A stretch of DNA of 55,022 nt from Pelatocladus maniniholoensis HA4357-MV3. Its GTDB lineage: Bacteria; Cyanobacteriota; Cyanobacteriia; Cyanobacteriales; Nostocaceae. A program made the translations under genes and the position numbers. This document shows, in pieces, positions 17,630 through 26,527 of the stretch (the first letter of the stretch is position 1; each line of letters opens with the position of its first letter). The notes under the pieces are model-generated. The model was given only the letters and a program-made list of their open reading frames with translations, was not told where the DNA came from and did no database searches. Where the stretch lies: NCBI GenBank assembly GCA_019359115.1, contig JAHHHW010000095.1:1-55022 (forward strand), read 5' to 3'.

Positions 17630-17965
17630 ATGAGTAAAGATACTAAATCAGTAATTGATGAGTTTCGTAGCTCAGTTAATATGACAGTCAAAGAATTACA
17701 ATCTTGGTTGCAAACAGAAGAATCTCAATCGGTTGGTCAAAAAAATGGAGACTCAGAATCTATAGGACATAAATCTGGGAAAGAAATTGTTAAGTTATTG
17801 GAAAACAAAAAAGATGAATATAATGATGACGAAATATCGCATATGAAAAAAGTCATCAGTTATATCCATCGTCACTTAGCACAAAAACCCAGTGGAGATA
17901 TAAAGAATACACACTGGCATTACTCATTAATGAATTGGGGACATGATCCGTTAAAAGACGAATAA
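17630..17965 (+). CDS. DUF3140 family protein
   Basis: A 111-residue protein with the complete DUF3140 signature: VNMTVKELQSWLQTEESQSV, ESIGHKSGKEIVKLLENKK, a HMKKVISYIHRHLAQKP helix and WHYSLMNWGHDPLK at the end. Members are annotated as DNA-binding in databases, without firm experimental support that I know of. It is linked to DUF2945 in many bacteria, as here with a 10-bp gap. Confidence 0.92.
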   Translation: MSKDTKSVIDEFRSSVNMTVKELQSWLQTEESQSVGQKNGDSESIGHKSGKEIVKLLENKKDEYNDDEISHMKKVISYIHRHLAQKPSGDIKNTHWHYSLMNWGHDPLKDE

Positions 17966-18288
17966 AAGACGAAAATGGTTAGGGAACTCAAAAAAATAAA
18001 TTATCCAACCCTAAACTTTTGCATCAAACACAATTTATTCCCCCTTCCCTCCCCAATCCCCTGTCCGTTGTCCCCAATCCCGTTTCCCCAATCCCCTGTC
18101 CCTCTGCAATTGGATATTTTTTATTTAGAGTCGTCAAAGAGTAAGTCCAAATACGCTACCAATCAGCTTTTGTGCTTTGTTCCAGCTATTTTCAAGTACG
18201 ATATTGCCTAATAACAAACAAATGAGTGCCGAAGGCTAATAGTAGAATAAGGTACAGGATAAAGCTGCATGGAAGGGAGGCAGGGAAA

Positions 18289-19131
18289 TTGGATGAACTG
18301 AGGGCGGTACTCGAACTTGCCACTGAAGATGAATTGCAAGACTTAACGGCAATTATGTTTAGCCGTAAGTTCAATCCCCTAGATTATGTTCAGACACCTG
18401 AACCGATAGAAATACAAAGCCAAGGTCGTGAAGCTTGGCTAAATGCACTGGAGGAACGCTTTCGCTTTTTAGCAGCCGATGGTGTGACTGTATTGCGAGG
18501 ACGTACAAACCAAGTAACATATCGGCAAGCACTAATCCAGGTCTGTAAGTATTTAAAAATTCCTTATTCTGATGATTTATCAACTATTGATTTAGAAGCA
18601 GAAGTGTTTTTACACCTGCTAGGACGGGTGTGGAAAAAATTGCCGGAGAAAGATAAACAAAAGTTGACTGCAAAAGTTCAGCATCAGTTGTCAAAATCAC
18701 AACTGAATGAACCACTACCGCTTTCTTTGCAGCATGATCCTTTGGGTTTACTTTTCAAAGGGGGTAGTGCTTTGGCTGTCACCTCTGTGATCCAGCCATT
18801 GTTACTCAAGCAAATTGCCCGTCAATTTGCAATGCATTTTGCTACCTATCAAGTCACCAAACAAGCTGCACTTGAAGGTGGGGCTGCTGCTACAGTACAG
18901 TTTCAAAACTACGTAACATTGCAGATGGCAAAGCGGGGTATGGCTGTAAATGCAGCTCGTTATGGTACTGTCAGGAGTGTGTTTGCATTTGTAGGACCGA
19001 TGATGTGGGCTTGGTTTTTTGCAGATTTGGGATGGAGAACGATCGCTGTTAACTATGGTCGAATTATTCCAACTATCTTCGCCTTAGCTCAAATTCGGCT
19101 TACTCGTATGGAATGTTGGGAATTAGCCTGA
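18289..19131 (+). CDS. YaaW (UPF0174) family protein
   Basis: About 280 residues. The N-terminus MDELRAVLELATEDELQDLT, the block DLEAEVFLHLLGRVWKKLPE and the hydrophobic glycine/alanine-rich C-terminal part (ALEGGAAATVQF, FVGPMMWAWFFADLGWRTIA) match the YaaW layout. Function is unknown; the C-terminal hydrophobic hairpin suggests membrane association. I prefer the TTG start at 18289, which has GGGAGG eight bases upstream and matches the family N-terminus. A GTG at 18226 in the same frame would add 21 basic residues of no family resemblance. Confidence 0.75.
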   Translation: MDELRAVLELATEDELQDLTAIMFSRKFNPLDYVQTPEPIEIQSQGREAWLNALEERFRFLAADGVTVLRGRTNQVTYRQALIQVCKYLKIPYSDDLSTIDLEAEVFLHLLGRVWKKLPEKDKQKLTAKVQHQLSKSQLNEPLPLSLQHDPLGLLFKGGSALAVTSVIQPLLLKQIARQFAMHFATYQVTKQAALEGGAAATVQFQNYVTLQMAKRGMAVNAARYGTVRSVFAFVGPMMWAWFFADLGWRTIAVNYGRIIPTIFALAQIRLTRMECWELA

Positions 19132-19168
19132 CGACATAGTCATTAGTCATTGGTCACATTGGTTATTA

Positions 19169-19284
19169 GACCTCTTGCAAAAGTCGAATTAACCTCCCTC
19201 AGTCCCCTTGAAACGGGGAGAATAAATCTTCTCTCCGTTTCAAAGAGGGTAGGGGAAGGTTATTTATTATTTTTGCAAGAGGTC
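19169..19284. repeat. MITE-like element with GACCTCTTGCAAAA ends
   Basis: A 116-bp element. Terminal inverted repeats GACCTCTTGCAAAA and TTTTTGCAAGAGGTC flank a hairpin of CTCCCTCAGTCCCCTTGAAA type. Same ends as 48714-48833 but a different interior. No open reading frame, so any movement needs a transposase in trans. Confidence 0.85.
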
Positions 19285-19353
19285 GATTGATTAGTGGAAT
19301 ATAAGAAACAACTAACCATAAACCACAGACAAGTGACAAATAACAAATGACTA

Positions 19354-20730
19354 ATGACTAATGACAAACAACAAATGACCAAGTATAAATTACCATTTTT
19401 ACGCCATCCTGACCCTAAACTGCAATTTTCGTGGCATTGCGCCCAGTTTGGATTGCTAGTCTTTCCATTACTTCCATTATTGGGGAGTGTGTTTCTAGGT
19501 GTGGCATTGTTAGGAACATGGTTAATAAAATACCGCAGAATTATTCGTCAACCCCAAAATTTGGGATTTGCGGTTTTAAGTATATTGCTCGTCATTAGTA
19601 CTGTCTTTGCTTTTGAGCAAAAGGAGGCTATTCTCGGTCTATGGAATTTCCTACCATTTATTTTATTTTTTGCTGCTTTTAGTGTCTTAATCCAAACACC
19701 ACAACAACTGCGTCAACTATCTTGGATTTTGGTAATTACTTCTGTACCAGTAGTCATAATTGGTTTAGGACAATTGTTTTGGGGTTGGACTACACCACCA
19801 CATTGGAAAAGTATTTTTGGTTGGGCGATCGCAGCTGGAGGAAACCCACCCGGTCGTATGGCTTCTAGTTTCATGTACGCTAACACTTTGGCTGGTTATC
19901 TGGTGATTGTGTTTGTGCTTGGGTTGGGTTTGTGGTTAGAAGCATATCAGAAGTTAAGAGTTAATGATTCCCTAAATTTTCGTCTCTCCATACCTCTGCG
20001 TCTGTCTTCTTCTGCTGTGTCAGTTGTTTTGCTGACTCTCATAGTCATGATTGATTTTGTGGGCTTAATTTTAACCAATTCGCGTAATGCATGGGCGATC
20101 GCTGTTTTTGCTTGTTTAATTTATGCACTTTATCAAGGTTGGCATTTTTTGGTAACTGGTGTCACTGCCATAGCCACAAGTATACTTGTAGCTGCTTTTG
20201 CTCCTCCACCCATTGCTCAATTGTTTCGTAAATTAGTACCTGCTTACTTTTGGGCGCGGTTAAATGACCAAATGTATCCCGATAGACCAGTCGCCCTCCT
20301 CCGCAAAACTCAGTGGGATTTTGCTTGGTCATTAACTCAGGAACGTCCTTGGACTGGGTGGGGTTTACGCAACTTTACACAACTGTATAAAGCAAAAATG
20401 CATATTTGGTTAGGTCATCCCCATAACTTTTTTTTGATGCTTTCTGCTGAAACCGGATTACCCGCAACTTTGTTATTTTGTGCTTTATTAGGCTGGATAT
20501 TCATCGCAGGTATGCTACTGTTATTAAATTCAAAAGCCCTCAAAGCCGAAGATAAATTAATATTTTTTAGTTATCAAGTTGTATTTGGAGTATGGGTATT
20601 ATTTAATACAGCAGATGTCACGCTCTTTGATTTGCGACTCAATACTCTTTCGTGGTTAATTATTGCTGGCATTTCTGGTGTGGTTTATCGCTATAGTCAT
20701 TATGATAAATTCATCGCAAAGCACACTTAG
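19354..20730 (+). CDS. O-antigen ligase family membrane protein (WaaL/Wzy type)
   Basis: A 458-residue polytopic membrane protein with about 11-12 helices. A long periplasmic loop holds TNSRNAWAIA and later TGWGLRNFTQLYKAK...HPHNFFLMLSAETGLPATLL, the ligase/polymerase signature with the conserved His of NxxLHNxxL type motifs. It would join or polymerise surface glycans at the periplasmic face. The first ten codons (MTNDKQQMTK) are made of the heptameric TAATGACAAA repeat that fills the upstream region, so the real start may be the second ATG (19375). Confidence 0.85.
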   Translation: MTNDKQQMTKYKLPFLRHPDPKLQFSWHCAQFGLLVFPLLPLLGSVFLGVALLGTWLIKYRRIIRQPQNLGFAVLSILLVISTVFAFEQKEAILGLWNFLPFILFFAAFSVLIQTPQQLRQLSWILVITSVPVVIIGLGQLFWGWTTPPHWKSIFGWAIAAGGNPPGRMASSFMYANTLAGYLVIVFVLGLGLWLEAYQKLRVNDSLNFRLSIPLRLSSSAVSVVLLTLIVMIDFVGLILTNSRNAWAIAVFACLIYALYQGWHFLVTGVTAIATSILVAAFAPPPIAQLFRKLVPAYFWARLNDQMYPDRPVALLRKTQWDFAWSLTQERPWTGWGLRNFTQLYKAKMHIWLGHPHNFFLMLSAETGLPATLLFCALLGWIFIAGMLLLLNSKALKAEDKLIFFSYQVVFGVWVLFNTADVTLFDLRLNTLSWLIIAGISGVVYRYSHYDKFIAKHT

Positions 20731-20892
20731 TATAGTGAAAAAGCTATCTTCAAGAATTACCTACCTGAGCATCAGTGAGAAAACAAACAATTTGATTCAC
20801 CCGTAACACACCCTACACCCTGACTCAAGTTTCATGCGATCACTCTGTTAAAAGTATCTTAAAATAAGATAGACTATACAAAAATTCACGCT

Positions 20893-20911
20893 CTTTGGTA
20901 GTCTACCAAAG
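20893..20911. promoter_or_regulatory. Perfect palindrome upstream of the nuclease gene
   Basis: CTTTGGTAG T CTACCAAAG is a 19-bp perfect inverted repeat 105 bp upstream of the TM0106 gene. It could be a dimeric regulator's operator or a short hairpin; there is no T run after it. Confidence 0.4.
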
Positions 20912-21015
20912 TTAAAGAATACAAAAGTGTAATACCAGGACTAGGAAAACCAAAACTGGTGCCTTCAATCCCAAAATCCCAAGGTGATCAGCCTCTGGGA
21001 GTTACAATATACTAA

Positions 21016-22716
21016 ATGTTAATTAGTGCTGAACTACTGCTGCAATACCATCGCTGTAAGCGCCGACCTTATTTAGATCTCTACGGTGACTTCAGAGAAA
21101 CAGATGGTGCAAATGATTTGCTGATCAAGTTGCAGCGAGACAAAATCGTTTATCAAAAAACAGTCCTCACACAGTGGAATTCTTTGCGACCCAATTATCC
21201 CCAAGGTGATTGGTACAGAGGTCAAACTGCGACTATTGAATTAATGCAGCAGGGCGTAGAGTGTATTTATCATGGTGTGCTGTTAACTCAGTACTCTGAT
21301 ATACACTTACACTTATACGAGTTGATAGATACCCAAGAAGTTACAGATACACAAAGTGAAGATTTCTCGGTGTCCCCTCGTCAGGATTTCCGCATTTTTC
21401 CTTCAGCTTCACCTGTTTATCCTGATTTAGAAAGATATACCCTATTAAGTCGTCCAGATTTACTAATTAAAAAACCGGGAAATTCTTGCTTTGGAGACTG
21501 GATGTATGTTCCGGTGAATATCGAACTAGGAAAACGTCCTAAACAAGAGTATCAAAGTGTAGCAGCATTTCACGCCCAAGTTTTGGCGATGGTGCAGCAA
21601 GCAGAACCAGAAACGCCTTGGCTAATTTTACGCGGTAAAGAAACTAGATATCCAGTAGATTTAACCAAAGCAATGCCACAAATGCATCGTATTTTGTGGG
21701 AATTGATTCAAACTCTAGAAAAAAATAAAGCACCAGAGATATTTATTAGTCGTCAAAAGTGCAATCTTTGTCATTGGTACAGCAGTTGTTATGCGATCGC
21801 TCAATCTCAAAAACACCTGTCTCTACTCCCAGGAATCACACCCATTCGCTACACTCAACTACAAGCACTAGAGATCACCACATTAGAATCTTTAGCTCAA
21901 ACAAGTCCAACATTACTAGAAAATCTACCTGGTTTTGATAGCCAAATTGCTTGTAAAGTTATAGTCCAGGCTCAATCTGTCATCGAAAATCGCCCGCTTA
22001 TCTTACCTGCTAGTGACAAAATTTTAACTCTTGCTAAGGATAACATCACTACAAATGGATCTAATAGAGCAAGCGGTATTGCTCAACAGCAGAATTTACT
22101 GCTATTTTCTCAACAGCAAATTAATTCCCTGAGTTTGACTAGTTCGTCTCCAGATATATTTACAGCACCGATTGAGCTTTACTTTGATATTGAAGCTCAA
22201 CCAGACTTGAATTTAGATTACTTACTAGGTGTTTTGGTTGTTGATAGACAAAACAACACAGAGCAATTTTATTCTTTATTAGCAGAAAAGCTAGAAGACG
22301 AAGAGTTAATATGGCAGCAATTTTTGGATTTGGTGTGGCAATATCCTCATGCACCAATTTACCATTTTTGCATCTACGAATACGACACAGTTAAACGACT
22401 GTCTAAACTTTACCATACTCCAAATGCTGTGGTAAAACCCATACTAAATCGGTTTGTAGATGTATATGAAAAACTAACCCAAAGTGTAGCATTGCCTGTA
22501 GAAAGTTACGCCTTAAAAGCGATCGCCCGTTGGTTGGGTTTTGAATGGCGTCATCCCGAAGCTAGCGGTGCTAAATGTATATACTGGTACGATCAGTGGT
22601 TAAAAACAGGCGATCGCACTTTATTAGAAAAAATCCAATCTTACAATGAAGATGATTGTCGTGCGACGCGCAGTGTGAAAGATTGGTTCGTTAGCTTTTT
22701 GCCAACTGAGTTATGA
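21016..22716 (+). CDS. TM0106 family RecB-like nuclease with RNase H-like domain
   Basis: A 566-residue protein. The N-terminal half is a RecB/PD-(D/E)XK nuclease: the first cysteine in YHRCKRRPYLD, RPDLLIKKPG, the E-x-K element in PVNIELGKRPKQEY, and CNLCHWYSSC. The four cysteines would hold a Fe-S cluster, as in Cas4 and AddB. A helix-hairpin-helix-like segment (LAQTSPTLLENLPGFDSQIA) follows. The C-terminal part from ~380 is a DEDD-type RNase H-like domain with FDIEAQPDLN and YNEDDC. The pathway is not settled; DNA repair or nucleic-acid clearance is inferred. Confidence 0.88.
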   Translation: MLISAELLLQYHRCKRRPYLDLYGDFRETDGANDLLIKLQRDKIVYQKTVLTQWNSLRPNYPQGDWYRGQTATIELMQQGVECIYHGVLLTQYSDIHLHLYELIDTQEVTDTQSEDFSVSPRQDFRIFPSASPVYPDLERYTLLSRPDLLIKKPGNSCFGDWMYVPVNIELGKRPKQEYQSVAAFHAQVLAMVQQAEPETPWLILRGKETRYPVDLTKAMPQMHRILWELIQTLEKNKAPEIFISRQKCNLCHWYSSCYAIAQSQKHLSLLPGITPIRYTQLQALEITTLESLAQTSPTLLENLPGFDSQIACKVIVQAQSVIENRPLILPASDKILTLAKDNITTNGSNRASGIAQQQNLLLFSQQQINSLSLTSSSPDIFTAPIELYFDIEAQPDLNLDYLLGVLVVDRQNNTEQFYSLLAEKLEDEELIWQQFLDLVWQYPHAPIYHFCIYEYDTVKRLSKLYHTPNAVVKPILNRFVDVYEKLTQSVALPVESYALKAIARWLGFEWRHPEASGAKCIYWYDQWLKTGDRTLLEKIQSYNEDDCRATRSVKDWFVSFLPTEL

Positions 22717-22755
22717 TATTGTGTTGTGGAATTTTATTCTTAGCAACACTTACCA

Positions 22756-23943
22756 ATGCACTTAGTCAAAAAAATATTGAAATTTCCCAAATTTATTTTA
22801 TTTTTGCTCACGATTTTCATCATCAGTCTTTTTTTAAGTAATTTCAGAACATCGGCTGTTGAAATCGCAGATATAAAATTTATTGGTTCTACTACTTTAC
22901 CCAAAGGTTTGTTATTTCAAAAAACTGAAGTAGGTGGTTTATCTGGAATCACCTATGATACTAAAAATGACCTGTACTATGCCATATCTGATGACCGTAG
23001 TAACAAAGGTGCGGCTCGTTTTTATACTCTCAAAATCAACCTGAGTAAAGGTTCTCTTCAAGATGGTGGTGTTACTATTGTTGGAGTTAATCCACTAATT
23101 AATGAAACTGGTAAAAACTTTGGTGCTGGTAGTATAGATGCAGAAGGAATAGCCTTAACCAGCAAGTCAACAGTATTTATTTCTTCTGAAGGTGATGCTA
23201 ATCAATTAATAAATCCTTTTATCAAAGAGTTTTCTCTATCTTCTGGGAGCGAATTAAGAACACTACCCATACCAAGCAAATTTTTGCCAGATAAAAATGG
23301 GAAAAAAGGTATCCGCAACAATTTAGCTTTTGAGAGTCTCACGATTACACCTGATGAAAATAGTTTATTCACAGCCACCGAAAATGCTCTAATTCAAGAT
23401 GGTTCAGAAGCAAAGCCAAATACTAGTAGTCCATGTCGAATTTTGCAATATAATTTGTTGACAAATCAGCCAGAAAAAGAATTTGTTTATCAGACTGAAG
23501 CGATCGCACCATTTTTTAATATTTCTCGCAAATTTGCTAGTGGGATACCTGATTTATTTGCCCTTGACAATCAAGGACATTTTCTGAGTTTAGAACGGAG
23601 TTTTACTGGCTTAGGATTTTATATTGCGCTGTTTCAAGTTTCTCTAGAAGGAGCAACAGATATTCATAATATTAACAGTCTTTTAGCATCTGGCTCTCCA
23701 AATATTAAACCAGTTCAAAAAAAACTACTATTCGACTTGAGAAATCTTGACGTATTTTTAGATAATGTTGAAGGTTTAACTCTTGGTCCCAAATTATCAA
23801 ATGGACAGCGTTCATTAATTCTTGTCAGCGACAACAATTTTAATTCTCTGCAACGTACTCAATTTTTAGCTTTTGAACTCAAGATCGAATCACCTCTGAT
23901 TAGATTATTACGTCGTCTGAGAAATCTTAATTTTCAGCGCTAA
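22756..23943 (+). CDS. Secreted phytase-like esterase domain protein
   Basis: A 395-residue exported protein with an N-terminal hydrophobic segment (FILFLLTIFIISLFLSNF) acting as signal or anchor. The phytase-like/esterase-like beta-propeller starts with GGLSGITYDTKNDLYYAISD and includes GAGSIDAEGIALTSKSTVFI, LTITPDENSLFTATENA and DNVEGLTLGP. The substrate is unknown. It follows the nuclease gene by 39 bp on the same strand and may be read with it, though the functions seem unrelated. Confidence 0.88.
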   Translation: MHLVKKILKFPKFILFLLTIFIISLFLSNFRTSAVEIADIKFIGSTTLPKGLLFQKTEVGGLSGITYDTKNDLYYAISDDRSNKGAARFYTLKINLSKGSLQDGGVTIVGVNPLINETGKNFGAGSIDAEGIALTSKSTVFISSEGDANQLINPFIKEFSLSSGSELRTLPIPSKFLPDKNGKKGIRNNLAFESLTITPDENSLFTATENALIQDGSEAKPNTSSPCRILQYNLLTNQPEKEFVYQTEAIAPFFNISRKFASGIPDLFALDNQGHFLSLERSFTGLGFYIALFQVSLEGATDIHNINSLLASGSPNIKPVQKKLLFDLRNLDVFLDNVEGLTLGPKLSNGQRSLILVSDNNFNSLQRTQFLAFELKIESPLIRLLRRLRNLNFQR

Positions 23944-24219
23944 GGTCATACCAAAATCATAAAATAAAAATGAAGCACCACCAATGATCAATGATCACTC
24001 TAACGAGTCAAGTTTATTTGTACCGATCTACATTAACTCCCAAATCCCCCGTTTCCTTATATACATCTACAGCTTCGGTTCAAGCGATCGCCTTGCGGAT
24101 GAGATGAGCCAAACAATGTTGGCATTCTTGGATAATCACTGTCTTCAAAGATTCATGGAGGTTTGTGATAATATGGGAGACTGCTGCATAATTTATAGAA
24201 ACAGACAACTAACTCAATC

Positions 24220-24489
24220 ATGGCTCTGACGCAACAGCGCAAACTGGAGATTATCTCCCAATACCAAGTACACGAAACCGACACTGGCTCTGCCGATGTT
24301 CAAATTGCCATGCTGACGGAACGTATTAACCGTCTTAGTGAACATCTGCAAGCCAATAAGAAAGACTTTTCTTCCCGTCGGGGATTGTTAAAGTTGATCG
24401 GTCAGCGTAAACGTCTTTTATCCTATATACAGAAAGATAGTCGAGAACATTATCAAGCTTTGATTGCTCGTCTCGGCATTCGTGGATAG
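24220..24489 (+). CDS. rpsO: 30S ribosomal protein S15
   Basis: An 89-residue protein with the complete S15 sequence pattern: [36 protein letters not shown] and [20 protein letters not shown]. It binds the central domain of 16S rRNA. The gene precedes PAM68 with a 12-bp gap. S15 mRNAs often carry an autoregulatory leader; the 270 bp upstream contains no gene and could host one, but I did not see a clear mimic. Confidence 0.98.
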   Translation: MALTQQRKLEIISQYQVHETDTGSADVQIAMLTERINRLSEHLQANKKDFSSRRGLLKLIGQRKRLLSYIQKDSREHYQALIARLGIRG

Positions 24490-24501
24490 GAACTCTTTAT
24501 T

Positions 24502-24966
24502 ATGCCTGCTGAATCTGATCGCTTGCCATTTGAACCGAATAAAAAGCGTCAAAAACCTGCCAAGGCAGAAAGTAAAGCTCAAATTGTTAAGCAAGAGCCT
24601 GTAAAAAAGGAAAAGAAAAAACCACGTTATAGCAAAGAAGAAGTTGCGATTCCCCAAGTAGTCAGCCAACGAATGATGCGTCGTGTGGCTGGTTTTGCTG
24701 GAGTGCCAACCTCTTTGGGGATAATGACCTTGGTTGTGAGCTATTTCCTTCTCACCAACACCGACATCAAACTACCTCCCGTCGCCGTTTTATTGGTGAA
24801 TATGGGATTTTTTGGTTTAGGTGTATTGGGGATATCTTACGGTGTTCTTTCTGCTTCTTGGGATGAAGATAGAACCGGAACTCTCTTGGGTTGGAATGAC
24901 TTTATTACCAACTTTGGGCGGATGGTTTCAGCTTGGCGTGAATCTCGGCAAAAAAAGAATACATAA
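24502..24966 (+). CDS. PAM68 family photosystem II assembly protein
   Basis: A 154-residue protein. A Lys-rich N-terminus (KKRQKPAKAESK) comes before the PAM68 core: IPQVVSQRMMRRVAGFAGVP, two membrane helices (SLGIMTLVVSYFLL and PVAVLLVNMGFFGLGVLGIS), then YGVLSASWDEDRTGTLLGW. The plant homologue and Synechocystis Sll0933 help assemble photosystem II in the thylakoid. Its pairing with rpsO is common in cyanobacteria. Confidence 0.95.
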   Translation: MPAESDRLPFEPNKKRQKPAKAESKAQIVKQEPVKKEKKKPRYSKEEVAIPQVVSQRMMRRVAGFAGVPTSLGIMTLVVSYFLLTNTDIKLPPVAVLLVNMGFFGLGVLGISYGVLSASWDEDRTGTLLGWNDFITNFGRMVSAWRESRQKKNT

Positions 24967-24971
24967 TTGCT

Positions 24972-25135
24972 AGCGCTCAGAGACTCAGATAATTGCTGAT
25001 CTGGAAATAAACATTTTTCCAGCGTATTGGGTAGATTTAAAAAAAGTGTTGAAGTTTAATAACTTCAACATTGCTGAACTCAGCAAAAATTAATATTCTT
25101 TTAACCCAATACAAGCAGCAAAACTTCTGAGCGCT
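24972..25135. other. Nested inverted-repeat element, possible structured RNA
   Basis: A 164-bp element closed by AGCGCTCAGA (24972-24981) and TCTGAGCGCT (25126-25135). Inside lie CTGGAAA/TTTCCAG (25001-25007/25016-25022), GTATTGGGT/ACCCAATAC (25024-25032/25104-25112), and within that TGTTGAAGTT/AACTTCAACA (25047-25056/25061-25070) and TTGCTG/CAGCAA (25071-25076/25081-25086). That gives five perfect helices in a multibranched fold. It starts six bases after the PAM68 stop and ends 173 bp before the DAHP synthase gene. It could be a non-coding RNA, a 3' structure or a non-autonomous mobile element. Confidence 0.6.
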
Positions 25136-25308
25136 CTATTTTTGATTTGTTTTCTCAAAGTGAATTATTAAAAAAATATTATAAATTTGTAAAAATCAAA
25201 AGAGATCTGTATTAAAGCGTAAAGAAAAAACTAGAAACCACAAAATATAACTGAATTTCTTAGATATTAGATAATAATTAATAGCAACTAGCAATTAACA
25301 ACTGAAAC

Positions 25309-26367
25309 ATGATTGTAGTCATGAAAATTGGTTCCCCTGAAGCGGAAGTTAACCGCGTTAGTGAGGAACTCACCACTTGGGGGCTGACACCAGAAAGAAT
25401 TGTTGGTAAACACAAAGTCGTAATTGGTCTAGTTGGTGAAACAGCCGACTTAGACCCCCTGCAAATTCAGGAAGTTAGTCCTTGGATTGAGCAAGTATTG
25501 CGGGTAGAAAAGCCTTACAAACGCGCTAGCCGTCAATACCGTCACGGAGAAGCGTCTGAAGTAGTTATCAACACTCCTGATGGGCCTGTTACCTTTGGCG
25601 AACACCACCCCTTAGTAGTTGTGGCTGGACCCTGCTCCGTCGAAAATGAAGAAATGATTATTGAGACGGCGCAACGTGTCAAAGCTGCGGGAGCTAGATT
25701 TCTCCGTGGTGGTGCTTACAAACCCCGGACTTCGCCTTACGCCTTCCAAGGTCATGGTGAAAGCGCTTTAGAATTACTTGCAGCAGCACGGGAAGCTAGC
25801 GGGCTGGGTATTATTACAGAAGTTATGGACACTGCTGACCTGGACAAAATCGCAGAAATTGCTGATGTTGTCCAAGTAGGAGCAAGAAACATGCAAAATT
25901 TCTCTCTACTCAAAAAAGTCGGAGCGCAACCAAAGCCAGTTTTACTAAAGCGGGGAATGTCGGCAACTATTGAAGAATGGTTGATGGCTGCTGAATATAT
26001 TTTGGCGGCGGGAAATCCAAATGTGATTTTGTGCGAACGAGGAATTCGTACCTTTGACCGCCAATATACGCGTAATGCTTTGGATATATCAGCTATACCA
26101 GTGTTGCGAAACCTGACTCACCTACCGATCATGATTGATCCTAGTCATGGTACTGGTTGGGCTGCTTATGTACCTTCGATGTCAATGGCGTCTATTGCTG
26201 CTGGGTGTGATTCCTTAATGATTGAGGTTCACCCCAACCCGAAGAAGGCTTTGTCAGACGGGCCTCAATCTCTGACACCAGAGGCTTTCGATCAGTTAAT
26301 GCAAGAACTAGCAGTCATTGGTAAGGCTGTGGGACGTTGGCCACAACCAGCTGTGGCTTTGGCTTAA
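25309..26367 (+). CDS. aroF: 3-deoxy-7-phosphoheptulonate (DAHP) synthase
   Basis: A 352-residue class I-beta enzyme with an N-terminal ferredoxin-like regulatory domain (residues 1-75) and a TIM-barrel catalytic domain. Motifs are VVVAGPCSVENEEM, FLRGGAYKPRTSPYAFQG, LKRGMSATIEEWLMAAEY, ERGIRTF and PIMIDPSHGTG. It condenses phosphoenolpyruvate and erythrose 4-phosphate, the first step of the shikimate pathway. The extra N-terminal domain usually mediates feedback control by aromatic amino acids. A palindrome at 26381 lies directly downstream. The tyrA homologue is 1.9 kb away on the same strand. Confidence 0.96.
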   Translation: MIVVMKIGSPEAEVNRVSEELTTWGLTPERIVGKHKVVIGLVGETADLDPLQIQEVSPWIEQVLRVEKPYKRASRQYRHGEASEVVINTPDGPVTFGEHHPLVVVAGPCSVENEEMIIETAQRVKAAGARFLRGGAYKPRTSPYAFQGHGESALELLAAAREASGLGIITEVMDTADLDKIAEIADVVQVGARNMQNFSLLKKVGAQPKPVLLKRGMSATIEEWLMAAEYILAAGNPNVILCERGIRTFDRQYTRNALDISAIPVLRNLTHLPIMIDPSHGTGWAAYVPSMSMASIAAGCDSLMIEVHPNPKKALSDGPQSLTPEAFDQLMQELAVIGKAVGRWPQPAVALA

Positions 26368-26380
26368 AGTAATACACAGA

Positions 26381-26409
26381 GTAGAGACGTTGCAGTGCAA
26401 CGTCTCTAC
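26381..26409. repeat. GTAGAGACGTTGCAGTGCAAC-type palindromic repeat, copy 1
   Basis: A near-perfect 29-bp palindrome: GTAGAGACGTTGCA and its complement around a central G. It starts 14 bp after the DAHP synthase stop and could terminate it as a hairpin. An identical copy is at 29522-29550. Confidence 0.8.
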
Positions 26410-26527
26410 ATGCCCAAAATTATGACGAAAAATCCTATCCCTTGCAGTATTGATGCTTAATTACCATTACTCATTACCGACCTCAACGGATAGTATAAGT
26501 GTTCAAGCAGACATAATATCAAATTAA

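Noticed and set aside
23984-24229. 81-codon open frame upstream of rpsO
   Set aside because: It overlaps the rpsO start, has no recognisable domain and lies in leader-like sequence.
26381-26409. Dedicated terminator of aroF
   Set aside because: An identical palindrome at 29521-29550 has no gene before it and no T run follows, so a dispersed repeat is the safer call, though it may still act as a hairpin.
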